Positions 8,522-17,343 of a stretch of DNA of 64,000 bases are shown here, piece after piece. This DNA comes from an uncultured Woeseiaceae bacterium. Lineage in GTDB: Bacteria; Pseudomonadota; Gammaproteobacteria; Steroidobacterales; Woeseiaceae. A model generated the notes under the pieces. The model searched no databases. It was given only the letters and a program-made list of their open reading frames with translations, and was not told the origin of the DNA. Position 1 is the stretch's first letter. Each line of letters begins with the position of its first letter. The translations under genes were made by a program, and so were the position numbers. Where the stretch lies: positions 124,001-188,000 of the forward strand of contig CALZMQ010000002.1 in the NCBI GenBank assembly GCA_945788625.1, in the 5' to 3' direction.

Positions 8522-10703
8522 GTCCTCAGAAACCCGCATACACGCCAGTGAAATAACCGTTGCAAGGCGCACAGACGCCAGCATCGCGGTTGTTGGCACG
8601 CCGAACTCCGGCAAGAGCACGCTGTTCAATCGCCTCACCGGCCTGAAACAACGCATTGGCAACTACCCCGGTGTAACCGTCGAGCGCCACGTCGGCATTC
8701 TCAAGGTCGGCGACACGGCGACGGAACTGGTCGACTTGCCCGGCACACATTCCCTCAGCGCTCACTCGCTGGAGGAACACATTGCCGTCGACGTGATCTT
8801 CGGCCGCATGCAGGGCACACAAAAACCGGATGGCTTACTCGCCGTGCTCGACGCTTCCAACCTCTACCAGGGGTTGTTCCTTGTGCAGCAGTTGATCGAT
8901 TTGAAGCTGCCGCTGGTCGTCGCCCTGACGATGAACGATGCTGCCGAACAGAGCGGCATCAACGTCGATGTCAACAGGCTCCGCGACGAACTCGGCGGAG
9001 TGCCGGTATACCCCGTGGTTGCGACGACGGGTTCGGGGCTGGAGGACTTGCGCAACGCGGTCGCGGGGATGTCGCAACTGGCTCCGGCAAAGAGAATCGT
9101 GGTGTGGCCCGAACTGACCGAAGCGGCTTCGGCAATGGCTGCCGACGCAGATGAGCCGATCCGGTTTGCCGAACTGGAACGACTCCTGATCGATGGCGCG
9201 ACGGCGGCGAACCGGGAGATCCTCGAAAAGCTCGACGCCAATTCTCGCGAACGACTCGAATCCATTCGTGATTCCCTGTTCGGGCTCGAGCCCCCCATCG
9301 CGCGCGATGCGCGTATTCGTTATGCATGGGTCCGCGACGTACTTCGCAATGTGCAAAGTTCGGCGCCGCCGTTTTTTTCCTGGCGAACCCGCGTCACGGA
9401 CTTCCTGAACCGGCCTGTACCCGGGACGATTGGTTTGTTCGTCGTAATGGCAATCGTATTCCAGGCGGTGTTCGCCTGGGCGACGCCGATTATGGATGTC
9501 ATCGATGCGGCGACGTCGACACTCGGCGGCAGCGTGGTGCAGACTTTCGGTGAAGGTGCCTTGTCGAGCCTGATCGGCGATGGAATCATTTCCGGCGTCG
9601 GCAGCGTCGTGATTTTCCTGCCGCAAATCCTCATCCTGTTTCTGTTCATCATCCTGCTCGAAGACTCCGGCTACCTCGCGCGCGCCGCGTATCTCATGGA
9701 TCGCGCCATGCGCTCGGTGGGTCTGTCGGGACAATCCATCATTCCCATGATCTCGAGTTTTGCGTGCGCCGTGCCGGGCATCATGGCGACGCGCGTCATT
9801 CCGAACCGCCGTGACAGGATTGCGACCATCATGGCGGCGCCGTTCATGACCTGTTCCGCGCGCCTGCCGGTGTATGCGTTGTTGATCGCCGCGTTCGTGC
9901 CGGCGGAGCAGGTAGGCTTCATGAACCTGCAGGGCCTCGTGCTTTTCGGTCTCTACCTGTTCGGAATTGTCGCGGGCATCCTGACGGCGCTGCTCATGCG
10001 TCAGACCGCGTTGCGGGGGCCCAAACCACCGTTCGCGCTGATGCTGCCGGAATTCCGCCGGCCCAATCTGCAAACCGTCTTCATCCAGTTGCTCGGCCGT
10101 GCGAAAGTGTTTTTGTATCGAGCCGGCACCGTAATCTTCGTCGTTGCCGTCATCGTCTGGGCGCTGGCCTATTACCCGCGCTCGGAAGAGATCGCGCCCG
10201 AAATCGAGCGGCAGCGGCAACTCGCCGCTTACACGCTATCCGGCCGTGAGCTTGCCGCCGAGTACAAGCGCATCGAAAACGAAGCGGCCGCGGCACAAAT
10301 GGAACAGAGCTGGCTGGGCAGGGCGGGGCAGTTCGTTGAACCCGTGTTTGCACCACTCGGCTGGGACTGGCGCGTCTCGTCCGCGGTCATCGCGGGTTTT
10401 CCGGCGCGCGAGGTCGTGATCGCCGTACTCGGTACAGTGTACGCGGTGGGCGACGAGGCCGACGAAGGAACGTTGTCAGGGCGGTTGCAAGCGGCGACCT
10501 GGCCGGATGGCGCCAGGGTATTTACGTTGCCCATGGTGATCGGCTTGCTGATTTTTTACGCGTGTTGCCTGCAATGTGCGGCGACACTCGCCGTCATTCG
10601 GCGAGAGACCAATACCTGGCGATGGCCGGTGATTGCCTGGTTGTACATGACCTCGATCGGCTACCTGGGCGCACTGCTCGCGTTTCAACTGGGCAGCAGC
10701 TAG
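8514..10703 (+). CDS. feoB: Ferrous iron transport protein B
   Basis: FeoB is an inner-membrane Fe(II) transporter with an N-terminal GTPase. The 729-residue protein has G1 GTPNSGKST at about 28-36, the G3 motif DLPGTHS, and a G4-like TMND. A helical insertion domain follows, then about ten transmembrane helices with the two Gate regions from roughly residue 310 onward, including the cysteine motifs SFACAVPG and FMTCSARLP. Length is slightly below E. coli FeoB (773). The GTG at 8514 overlaps feoA by 8 bp; a TTG one codon earlier is an alternative. It ends 2 bp from the convergent aminotransferase gene. Confidence 0.95.
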   Translation: MTKSSETRIHASEITVARRTDASIAVVGTPNSGKSTLFNRLTGLKQRIGNYPGVTVERHVGILKVGDTATELVDLPGTHSLSAHSLEEHIAVDVIFGRMQGTQKPDGLLAVLDASNLYQGLFLVQQLIDLKLPLVVALTMNDAAEQSGINVDVNRLRDELGGVPVYPVVATTGSGLEDLRNAVAGMSQLAPAKRIVVWPELTEAASAMAADADEPIRFAELERLLIDGATAANREILEKLDANSRERLESIRDSLFGLEPPIARDARIRYAWVRDVLRNVQSSAPPFFSWRTRVTDFLNRPVPGTIGLFVVMAIVFQAVFAWATPIMDVIDAATSTLGGSVVQTFGEGALSSLIGDGIISGVGSVVIFLPQILILFLFIILLEDSGYLARAAYLMDRAMRSVGLSGQSIIPMISSFACAVPGIMATRVIPNRRDRIATIMAAPFMTCSARLPVYALLIAAFVPAEQVGFMNLQGLVLFGLYLFGIVAGILTALLMRQTALRGPKPPFALMLPEFRRPNLQTVFIQLLGRAKVFLYRAGTVIFVVAVIVWALAYYPRSEEIAPEIERQRQLAAYTLSGRELAAEYKRIENEAAAAQMEQSWLGRAGQFVEPVFAPLGWDWRVSSAVIAGFPAREVVIAVLGTVYAVGDEADEGTLSGRLQAATWPDGARVFTLPMVIGLLIFYACCLQCAATLAVIRRETNTWRWPVIAWLYMTSIGYLGALLAFQLGSS

Positions 10704-10705
10704 CC

Positions 10706-11881
10706 TTAGAGGGCGTGCAATCGCTGCGCAGCTTCCTCAAGCGTCGCGTCGTCTTTTGCAAAACAGAACCGCAGCCGGCTTCCGGTAAACGGCGATTCGC
10801 AAAAGACCGACAGGGGTATTGACGCCACACCGATGTCGCGCGTCCACTGTTTTGCCAGGGTCAGGTCGTCGGCGTCACTGACGTCGGAGTAGTCCAGGAT
10901 CTGGAAAAATGTGCTTCGCGCCGGCTGAAAACGAAAACGAGAGCCTTCGAGGAGACTGCAAAAACGATCGCGTTTTTGCTGGTAGAACACTGGTAATTTT
11001 TCGTAGAAATCGGGATCGCTTTGCAGGAAGTCCGCGACGCCGTGCTGCGTCGGCGTGCTCACCGAGAACGTTGTGAACTGGTGGACCTTGCGGAACTCGG
11101 CCGACAACTCGGCCGGAGCGACGCAGTAGCCGAGTTTCCAGCCGGTGGCATGAAACGTTTTGCCGAATGACGCGATAACGAGGGTGCGCTCCCAGAGCTC
11201 GTCGTGGCTGAGGAGGCTCAGGTGCGGATGGCCGTCGAAGACGATGTGTTCGTAGACCTCATCGGCAATGAGCAGGCAATCGGTGTCGCGAACGGCGTCG
11301 ACCAGTCGATCGAGATCGCCCGCCGACAATACGGCGCCTGTCGGATTGTGTGGGAAGTTGGTGACGATCAGCCGCGTCTTGTTGGTGATGGTGTCTTCGA
11401 GACGTTGCCAGTCGATGCCGAAATCGTGGCCGTTCGCGGCGACCTGCAGCGGCACGTGCCTCGTTATGCCGCCCGCGAGCGTGATCGCGGGCTCGTAAGA
11501 GTCGTAGGCCGGGTCGATGACGATAACCTCGTCGCCCGCGTGCACGACTGCCTGGATGGCACTGAACAGGCCCTCGGTTGCGCCAGTGCAAACCGTGAGT
11601 TCGGCGTCGACGTCGACCGCGCGGCCCTGCAGCCGTGCGATCTTCTCCGCAATTGCTTCCCGCAGCGCCGGAATGCCGGTCATCGGCGCGTACTGGTTCG
11701 CCCCGTGGTTCAGGTGGTAGCTGATTCGCTCCCGCAATGCCTCTGGTGGTTCGAAACTCGGAAACCCCTGCGCCAGGTTCAGCGCACCGGTTTCGTGCGC
11801 CAACTGGCTCATTACGGTGAAAATCGTCGTGCCGACGTCGGGCAGTTTGCTGGATACGCTGCGGCGCTTCTTCTTGTTCAT
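10706..11881 (-). CDS. PLP-dependent aminotransferase, YbdL/methionine aminotransferase-like
   Basis: This fold-type I aminotransferase (391 residues, cytoplasmic) probably transfers amino groups from methionine or aromatic amino acids to 2-oxo acids, like E. coli YbdL or kynurenine aminotransferases. Visible landmarks are NLAQGFPSF at the N-terminus, YAPMTGIPALREAI, the FPHNPTGA cofactor loop (Asn179), ADEVY (Asp207), and the Schiff-base lysine in SFGKTFHATGWK (Lys241). RLRFCFAK near the end holds the carboxylate-binding arginine. The ATG at 11881 was preferred to a GTG two codons earlier. It is convergent with feoB and stands alone, so substrate is inferred from family only. Confidence 0.85.
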   Translation of the reverse strand: MNKKKRRSVSSKLPDVGTTIFTVMSQLAHETGALNLAQGFPSFEPPEALRERISYHLNHGANQYAPMTGIPALREAIAEKIARLQGRAVDVDAELTVCTGATEGLFSAIQAVVHAGDEVIVIDPAYDSYEPAITLAGGITRHVPLQVAANGHDFGIDWQRLEDTITNKTRLIVTNFPHNPTGAVLSAGDLDRLVDAVRDTDCLLIADEVYEHIVFDGHPHLSLLSHDELWERTLVIASFGKTFHATGWKLGYCVAPAELSAEFRKVHQFTTFSVSTPTQHGVADFLQSDPDFYEKLPVFYQQKRDRFCSLLEGSRFRFQPARSTFFQILDYSDVSDADDLTLAKQWTRDIGVASIPLSVFCESPFTGSRLRFCFAKDDATLEEAAQRLHAL

Positions 11882-11892
11882 GCGCACCGAGT

Positions 11893-13368
11893 CTATTCGA
11901 TACGGACTCGCAAAGTAATATTGAAGCTCGATGGAGTGCCGCCGCTACTGCCGCTCATCGCGCCGGCAGGCGCTATTCGGAAACCGGTGACCGCAGGATC
12001 GAAGCCCTGGCCGTCCGGCGTCGGCGAGTAGTTGAAGGGCGGGCCGCCGCCTGGCTGGTTACTGAACGTCACGTCCGTCGCGAAATTGTAGCTGACACCG
12101 CTGGAGGGCGTTCCATCCGTGAACGTGATCGGATCGCCGCTCGTCGAATCGACAAACAACGCGGTGAATGCAGGCACTGGATCGGTAATGATGAGGGAAT
12201 CGGTATCCACGCTCCCGAGTCCCTGGTTCGAAATAGCAATCGTGTACTGGACGAACGCGCCCGGTATCGCTTTGGGTCCGGACGTTCCATTGATCGGATC
12301 CGACAGTGTCTGGGAGAGTTTTGCTACCTGCAGAACCGGCGTGATCGCCTGCACGAAACAAACATCATCGATGTGCCAGTAGTCCCAGGTCGCGCCCGAT
12401 CCGCCGGTCATGCGAAAGCGCAGCCGAAAATTGCTGTGCCGCCCGGACGCGGGCAGGTTGTAGGTCCTCGCGTACGACTGACCGGGCCCACCGGTGCCCG
12501 CGAACGTCTCGAGCGCGACCCAGCTTCCGACATCATCGAGGTATTCGATAACGAGGTCCTCGCCATTGTCCGGATCTTCGCTGAAGGTGTCACTGCCGCG
12601 ACGTATCCAGACGGTCAGGTCCGAGAACGTGACATCGCTTGTGTCGACAATGACCGATTCGACGTCGACGACGCCACCGTTCACGAACATTGAGTTCGTC
12701 GGCGATAGTGACGTGGCGGCGCTGGTTCCGGCGAAACCGGTCAGCGGGTTTACGGTCCAGTTCGTCGTCAACCCGTTCTCGAAATAGTCACAAGTCCCGA
12801 TTGCCAGTGGGCCTGCAGGCGCCATTTCCGTAATGATGACGTCGTCGAAATGCCAGTAATCCCAGTCAAACCCGCTACCTGAGGTTTGTTGAACGCGAAC
12901 GACAAGGGCGCCATGCAGCGCATCGACCGGTAGCGAGAAAGACGCCTGGTAGATCTGGCCCGGTGTTCCTGAACCGAGATAGGTCACCAGCGGATTCCAG
13001 GTGCCATCGGAGCGCTGGTATTCGACAGCGAAATTTTCGCCGGGGTCGGGATCCTCGCTAATCGAGTCGCTTCCCCGCCGTACCCAGATATCGAGGCGTG
13101 CAGCCGGAACAGCGGCGTTGATGCTCGGGCTGGTGACAGTGACGGCCGCATTGCTCGTAAAACCGGCCCGCGGATTCGATCCGGACGTCTGGCCGCCCGT
13201 GAGAATTCCGGATATGCCGGCGTTCGTCGTGGTCCAGGGCGCCAGGTTATTGCGATTGAAGTCGTCGCTGAACAGGATATCGCCGGGGGCGGCCAACAGC
13301 AGGCCCGGCACCAGCATCAGCGGCGCCATGAGCAACGTAACTAACTGTTTTATAGGCGCATGTGGCAT
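11893..13368 (-). CDS. Secreted protein with two MAM/jelly-roll-like repeats and a DUF11-like domain
   Basis: This 491-residue protein has a signal peptide (cleavage near LLLAAPGD). Two tandem repeats follow, about 30-185 and 190-335. Each carries the same landmarks: WVRRGSD/WIRRGSD with SEDPDxGE, an EYxxxxGxW segment, a TGGSGxxWDYWHxDD end, and an aromatic-rich core typical of concanavalin/MAM-like sandwich folds. The C-terminal third starts with LQVAKLSQTLSDP and contains YTIAISNQGLGSVD and ITDPVP, the DUF11 repeat pattern found in surface proteins. It is likely an extracellular or surface adhesin-like protein; ligand unknown. It is divergent from the Tat-exported oxidase gene. Confidence 0.7.
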   Translation of the reverse strand: MPHAPIKQLVTLLMAPLMLVPGLLLAAPGDILFSDDFNRNNLAPWTTTNAGISGILTGGQTSGSNPRAGFTSNAAVTVTSPSINAAVPAARLDIWVRRGSDSISEDPDPGENFAVEYQRSDGTWNPLVTYLGSGTPGQIYQASFSLPVDALHGALVVRVQQTSGSGFDWDYWHFDDVIITEMAPAGPLAIGTCDYFENGLTTNWTVNPLTGFAGTSAATSLSPTNSMFVNGGVVDVESVIVDTSDVTFSDLTVWIRRGSDTFSEDPDNGEDLVIEYLDDVGSWVALETFAGTGGPGQSYARTYNLPASGRHSNFRLRFRMTGGSGATWDYWHIDDVCFVQAITPVLQVAKLSQTLSDPINGTSGPKAIPGAFVQYTIAISNQGLGSVDTDSLIITDPVPAFTALFVDSTSGDPITFTDGTPSSGVSYNFATDVTFSNQPGGGPPFNYSPTPDGQGFDPAVTGFRIAPAGAMSGSSGGTPSSFNITLRVRIE

Positions 13369-13507
13369 TCGTATGCCTGCCTCGGGTCATTCCGATTCCT
13401 ATTTGACTTAATTCTATTCGGGATGGGACCAGCGCCGAAACCACGCAGGTCACAGATTTGGGTGTACCCTTGGGCGCCATAACAACATGAAAAAACAGGG
13501 GAAGGAC

Positions 13508-15007
13508 ATGGACCGACGCATATTTCTTCGCTCAGCAGTCGCGGCCGGGGTTGCGGCGGGGGTCGCATCGCCGTATGCGCTGGCGGCGCAATTCAGCGCG
13601 CTTACCGAGGTCTCGACCGGCATCGCCGCCGTTACCGGCGATCGCGCGGAAGTCGAACTGGAGGCGGCAGCCGTCCAGGAACTCGCCGACAGCCTGCGAG
13701 GCAACCTGTTGTTGCCGGGCAACCCGGCTTATGAGAAAGCCCGGCGGGTACTGAATGCCGGTATCGACAAGCATCCGGCGCTGGTCGTGCAGCCCGAGGG
13801 CGCCACCGATATTCGCCATGCAGTGACCTTCGCGCGCGAACGCGACCTGTTGCTCGCCGTGAAATGCGGCGGCCACAGTTACGCCGGCAAGTCGACCTGC
13901 GACGGCGGAATGCAAATCGACCTGTCGACGGTGCGACATGCCAGGGTCGATGCAACATCGCGGACGGCCCGGGTAGCGGGCGGGAGTCTCCTGGGTGAAC
14001 TGGATCGCGAATCGATGGCAGCCGGCCTCGTCACGACGGCAGGCACGGTATCGCACACGGGCGTCGGCGGGCTGACGCTGAGCGGCGGCTTCGGGCGGGT
14101 GGGACGCCGCTTCGGTCTCGCGCTGGATAACGTGAAAGGAGTCGACATCGTAACGGCGGATGGCCGGCTGTTGCACGCCAGTGCCGACGAAAACGAAGAT
14201 CTCTACTGGGGCGTACGCGGCGGCGGTGGCAATTTCGGCGTGGTCACGTCGTTCGAGTTTCAGCTGCATCCGATGCAGCGAACGGTCGTGGGTGGCGACC
14301 TGTTGTTCCCGGCGCCGATGGCGCGCAAGGTGCTGGAAACGTATCGCGAACACGGCGTGTCGGCGGCGGACGAACTCTACTGCGACGTGTTCGTCGCCTC
14401 CGGCATGGAGGGCACGGACGCAATTGTCGGGCTGCACTTTTGCTGGTCCGGGGCGGAGAGTGAAGCGAGCAAGGTGCTGGCGCCGTTCTATGCCATCGGC
14501 GAACCCATCGTCGATACGATAAAGGCATGGGACTACGTTGAATTACAACGCAGCGCTGACAATACCGAGCCGCGCAACGACGCCGCCTACATGAAAGCCG
14601 GCTTCATAAACGAGGTCAGCGATTCGTTGATCGACAGCATCGTCGAAGGACTGGAACCGCGAGATCGCAGGGCGGTCTTCCTGTATTGCCAGCAGTCCGG
14701 TGGCGCGATCGGGCGGGTGCCCGCGGCCGCGACTTCTTTTGCGCATCGCAAGTCGATAGCCAATATGTTCGTGATCGTGCAATGGCCGGTGGAAGACGAC
14801 GCGGAGCCGCACGTGGACTATATCCGTCGCTACTGGCGTACCCTGGAAACCGAAACGGATGGCTATTACACCGTGGATACCAGCGATGAGTCCGAGCAGG
14901 TCCGGCACGCCAACTACCAGGTCAATTTCAATCGCTTGATGGACGTCAAGAAGAAATACGACCCGACCAACCTGTTCAGGCTGAACGCGAACATCAATCC
15001 GGGCTGA
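13508..15007 (+). CDS. Tat-exported FAD-linked oxidase (BBE/GOOX-like)
   Basis: The 499-residue protein carries a twin-arginine signal (DRRIFLRS at 2-9), so it is folded with cofactor before export. The FAD-binding domain contains CGGHSYAG, whose His123 matches the histidyl-FAD attachment site of berberine-bridge/glucooligosaccharide oxidases. It continues with VGGLTLSGGFG and WGVRGGGGNFGVV. The second covalent site, a cysteine in the AGxCxxVG motif, is Val181 here, so mono-covalent FAD is predicted. The C-terminal YDPTNLFRLNANI is the BBE family end. The ATG at 13508 follows GGGGAAGG; an in-frame ATG seven codons upstream lacks a ribosome site. The oxidised substrate (sugar or alcohol) is unknown. 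Confidence 0.85.
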   Translation: MDRRIFLRSAVAAGVAAGVASPYALAAQFSALTEVSTGIAAVTGDRAEVELEAAAVQELADSLRGNLLLPGNPAYEKARRVLNAGIDKHPALVVQPEGATDIRHAVTFARERDLLLAVKCGGHSYAGKSTCDGGMQIDLSTVRHARVDATSRTARVAGGSLLGELDRESMAAGLVTTAGTVSHTGVGGLTLSGGFGRVGRRFGLALDNVKGVDIVTADGRLLHASADENEDLYWGVRGGGGNFGVVTSFEFQLHPMQRTVVGGDLLFPAPMARKVLETYREHGVSAADELYCDVFVASGMEGTDAIVGLHFCWSGAESEASKVLAPFYAIGEPIVDTIKAWDYVELQRSADNTEPRNDAAYMKAGFINEVSDSLIDSIVEGLEPRDRRAVFLYCQQSGGAIGRVPAAATSFAHRKSIANMFVIVQWPVEDDAEPHVDYIRRYWRTLETETDGYYTVDTSDESEQVRHANYQVNFNRLMDVKKKYDPTNLFRLNANINPG

Positions 15008-15127
15008 ACCGCTACTCGTCTAGCGAAACGAGCCGAGCCTGGCGCGGTTTCTGCGGCAGCAATCGGTGCGTGATCTGACACACGTCGTCCGATTGAATAG
15101 AGATGGATGACCGCTTCGCGCTCGATA

Positions 15128-15162
15128 GCAGCCGGCCAAGTGTTAAGATTGCGGCAGGCTGC
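15128..15162 (+). repeat. Partial copy of dispersed intergenic repeat
   Basis: The stretch around CCGGCCAAGTGTTAAGATT aligns with the central part of the copy at 19387-19466 (CCGTCCAGGTGTTAAACTC), but lacks its flanking inverted ends. It lies 49 bp before the small membrane protein gene at 15211. The TGTTAAGAT could act as an extended -10. It is a weak match on its own, listed because it starts the repeat-bearing region. Confidence 0.35.
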
Positions 15163-15210
15163 AGATGATCCTTTCCAGCCAGTCGCCCTGATGCGCACAG
15201 AGGAACAATT

Positions 15211-15633
15211 ATGGAGCAAGCAGCGCCGCGAAGACTACTTGGGGCTACTGCAGTAGTTGCAATCGGACTGCTCTCGGATTTCCTTCCTTCCGGGCCTTCG
15301 CAGACCTACCTCCTTTTTGGTGAACAGCACGTTTTTATTCCGACAGTCTGGAATATCTTCGAAACTCTCGTGATCTTTGCTGTGGGTGGGTTCATCTCAC
15401 GGCATGGCTTCATCCCTGTCGCAGTAACGATTGCAGTGCTCTCCATTCTATTCTCTCAGTACTTTCTTTATCAGATTGCGCTACCAACTGGTCAGGCGAG
15501 TGTCATAGGCACCGCTGTCGGCAATTTACCGAACATTATTAGTGCACTTGCATCTGCAGTCGTCGGTGCATACCTCGGTGAACAGCTGTACTTTCGCAAG
15601 AAGAGATCTTCGGTGAGTGCTATTCAGGGCTGA
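15211..15633 (+). CDS. Small polytopic membrane protein, unknown function
   Basis: This 140-residue protein contains about four hydrophobic helices (roughly 8-27, 45-62, 65-90 and 103-124) with short polar loops and a basic C-terminal tail (FRKKRSS). No family was recognised. The ATG at 15211 is preceded by GAGGA. It is followed by the first full copy of the dispersed repeat and is the first gene of the AT-richer accessory stretch. Codon use is less GC-biased than in the flanking housekeeping genes, consistent with transfer. Confidence 0.6.
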   Translation: MEQAAPRRLLGATAVVAIGLLSDFLPSGPSQTYLLFGEQHVFIPTVWNIFETLVIFAVGGFISRHGFIPVAVTIAVLSILFSQYFLYQIALPTGQASVIGTAVGNLPNIISALASAVVGAYLGEQLYFRKKRSSVSAIQG

Positions 15634-15651
15634 TATCTGGACAGTAGGTGA

Positions 15652-15730
15652 ATGTCTCCTTCTGGCCGGAACCAGCCGCCCAGGCGTTTCGAGTTAGAAT
15701 GGCGGCTACTGACCCAATGCGGCCATTGGT
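15652..15730 (+). repeat. Dispersed imperfect-palindrome repeat, copy A
   Basis: The copy contains TCTGGCCG at 15661, GCCGCCCAGG at 15675 and GCTACTGACCCAATGCGG from 15705. The 14-base offset between the first two blocks is identical in copies at 18645 and 19387. The last 18-base block is identical to that in copy B. Left and right ends are partly complementary (GTCTCCTTCTGG against CCAATGCGG), so a stem can form. Confidence 0.7.
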
Positions 15731-15817
15731 TGTTATTTGATCTTCGCCCAGTACTCAAGCGATATTCTCTGATTGTCACTAGTTGGTTCACCCAAACGTG
15801 TCGGCAGGAGACGGACC

Positions 15818-16301
15818 ATGGGCATTGAACACGGGCACTGGAATCAACTGAAGCCCCTTGCGGGCAGAGTGTTCGGAAGCTTTCTGCATTTCACAATCGC
15901 GACTACTAATCACGACGGGACACCGCACGTCACGCCGATTGGCTCTCTTATTCTCACGGACCCGGGTGACGCCTACTTTTTTTGAAGTATTCACACAGCA
16001 GCTTTCGAGGAACTTGGATCGGGGCAGTCCGATAGCTGTACTGGGCGTGATATCGAGTTCTCGTTTATGGTTGCGAGCGCTTATTGAGGGTCAGTTCAGT
16101 TACCCGCCTGCGTTTCGGCTGCTTGGGACCGCAGGAGAGCGCCGTTCTTCGACGCAGGAAGAACAGGCGCGCTGGAGGCGGAAAGTTCGTTTGCTCAAGT
16201 GGACGCGGGGCTACGATCTTCTTTGGGGAAATCTCGACGTTGTGCGCGAATTACATTTTAATAGGCTACAGCCGGTACAGCTTGGCCAGATGTCTTCGTG
16301 A
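15818..16301 (+). pseudogene. Flavin/pyridoxamine-5'-phosphate-oxidase-like protein, frameshifted
   Basis: Translation from the ATG at 15818 (after AGGAG) gives GTPHVTPIGSLILTDPGDAYFF, the start of a split-barrel flavin-binding domain of the PNPOx-like superfamily, then hits TGA at 15983-15985. Removing one T from the seven-T run at 15977-15983 restores a continuous frame (AYFFEVFTQQLSRNLD) running to 16301, about 160 residues in all. The second part (SPIAVLGV, then RGYDLLWGNL) fits the family. This may be a genuine inactivating mutation, a homopolymer sequencing error, or slippage at the T run. It follows repeat copy A by 88 bp. Confidence 0.7.
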
Positions 16302-16367
16302 TTCGAACTGGCCCCGGGGTTCAATCCAAAGCTTGGTGGCAAGAGCGAAACCTAGCGGGTTGCTGAT

Positions 16368-16835
16368 TTGCAAGATGTTATTCTGCTGAATTCATCTGCA
16401 ACCAAATTCTTCTTAACTCAGAGGGCTATTGTTGTGGTCAAGTTCGGGCTGCATGCCGTTGCCGTTCTTTATACGGGTGGAACGGTCGCTCAGTTACTCA
16501 AACTACTTTACGATTTTCCGTGGCAGGAAATGCCATTCATTATCGACTGGCTGATCGTCATTCTAGGGACTATTGGCGGAGTGGCTCTGGCGACGCAGAC
16601 CCGGCGTATCGATTATCGCGGCCGGTGGGAAAAGCCCATCCACTTCTTGATCATTGCTCATTTGAGCGTATCGGTGATCCTTCACTTATGGACGATCTAC
16701 GTACACAACCATGATCTATATATAGCGTTCCCACTTGAGTACAGTTATTTTGCGGTTGCATATTTCGCGTTTTTTGCGTGGCGATCATGGACCATCAGGC
16801 TCGTAATTTGCGAGCAATCAACAAATGACGCGTAA
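16368..16835 (+). CDS. Small membrane protein, unknown function
   Basis: The 155-residue reading frame encodes four hydrophobic helices (about 20-42, 55-75, 92-110 and 122-142) with aromatic-rich loops. No family was recognised. The start is uncertain: the frame opens at a TTG (16368) without a good ribosome site, and a GTG at 16434 is an alternative that would keep most of the first helix. It stops with TAA immediately followed by an attC-like motif. Low GC relative to flanks and position in the cassette-like stretch suggest acquisition. Confidence 0.5.
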   Translation: MQDVILLNSSATKFFLTQRAIVVVKFGLHAVAVLYTGGTVAQLLKLLYDFPWQEMPFIIDWLIVILGTIGGVALATQTRRIDYRGRWEKPIHFLIIAHLSVSVILHLWTIYVHNHDLYIAFPLEYSYFAVAYFAFFAWRSWTIRLVICEQSTNDA

Positions 16836-16850
16836 TAATGCGCTGCAGTC
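16833..16850 (+). other. attC-like half motif at a stop codon
   Basis: The stop codon opens the string TAATAATGCGCTGCAGTC, close to the left end of many integron attC sites (cctAACAAtGCGCTGCAg). The same layout recurs at 20847. A matching right-hand GTTRRRY core was not found within 200 bp, so this is at best a remnant. Confidence 0.3.
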
Positions 16851-16947
16851 GCCTGCTTCAATTACCGTATCTGGCCGTTTTCTATCGGCTTGCGTGCGGT
16901 GCGCGAGTGACGGCCCGGTGGCGGAAAGGCGCCACCCAGCCTGAGCT

Positions 16948-17136
16948 TCAGATTTCGGTCTGTTCGGCCAATTCCAACGCGTCGTCAACCTCAATCCCGA
17001 GGTATCGAATCGTACTCTCCAGCTTGGTGTGACCCAGCAGCAGCTGCACGGCACGAAGATTCTTGGTGCGCTTGTAAATGAGCGATGCCTTATTCCACGG
17101 CCTCGGAGCCGATTTTCGCTTAGCTAGTAGGAACAT
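16948..17136 (-). pseudogene. C-terminal fragment of a tyrosine recombinase/integrase
   Basis: The frame encodes KASLIYKRTKNLRAVQLL, then LGHTKLESTIRYLG and DDALELAEQTEI. This is the catalytic C-terminus of a phage-type integrase, with the box II GHTxLExT motif and the nucleophile tyrosine in IRYLG. The N-terminal domain, the first catalytic arginine and the upstream half of the catalytic domain are absent. The frame stays open without family similarity up to about 17208, where a stop occurs. It is the only minus-strand coding remnant in this repeat-bearing region and marks past mobile activity. It cannot be a functional recombinase as it stands. Confidence 0.7.
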
Positions 17137-17180
17137 CGATGCTTCCTCTAGTGATGGATGGAAGCTATCCTGTACGTGGT

Positions 17181-17258
17181 TGTCCGCTATGCGTCTGTTA
17201 CCCGTCCCTCAGGTTTTGAGCCATCGGCGGTAATTTTTGACCCGAAGCAGACATTGCC
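17181..17258 (+). repeat. Dispersed imperfect-palindrome repeat, copy F
   Basis: The copy starts TGTCCGCTATG at 17181 and ends GACCCGAAGCAGACATTGCC at 17239-17258. The two ends are inverted (TGTCCGCT against AGCAGACA), enclosing a diverged centre with CCGTCCCTCAGG. It lies between the integrase remnant and the S41-like gene. Confidence 0.55.
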
Positions 17259-17343
17259 ATGTTACGTTTTCTTGCAGGATCTGGAGTTTCAAAGCGAATC
17301 AGTTGTTGTGGTCAATTCACTTACAGCATGGTGATCTGAGTCA

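Noticed and set aside
8835..10220. Long minus-strand open frame (461 codons) opposite feoB
   Set aside because: Composition is Arg/His/Gln-rich without any domain, and it is antisense to a fully conserved FeoB; typical of the shadow frame in high-GC DNA.
15858..16301. Second half of the PNPOx-like gene as an independent gene
   Set aside because: It begins inside the first half, and removal of one T joins both halves into one family-like protein.
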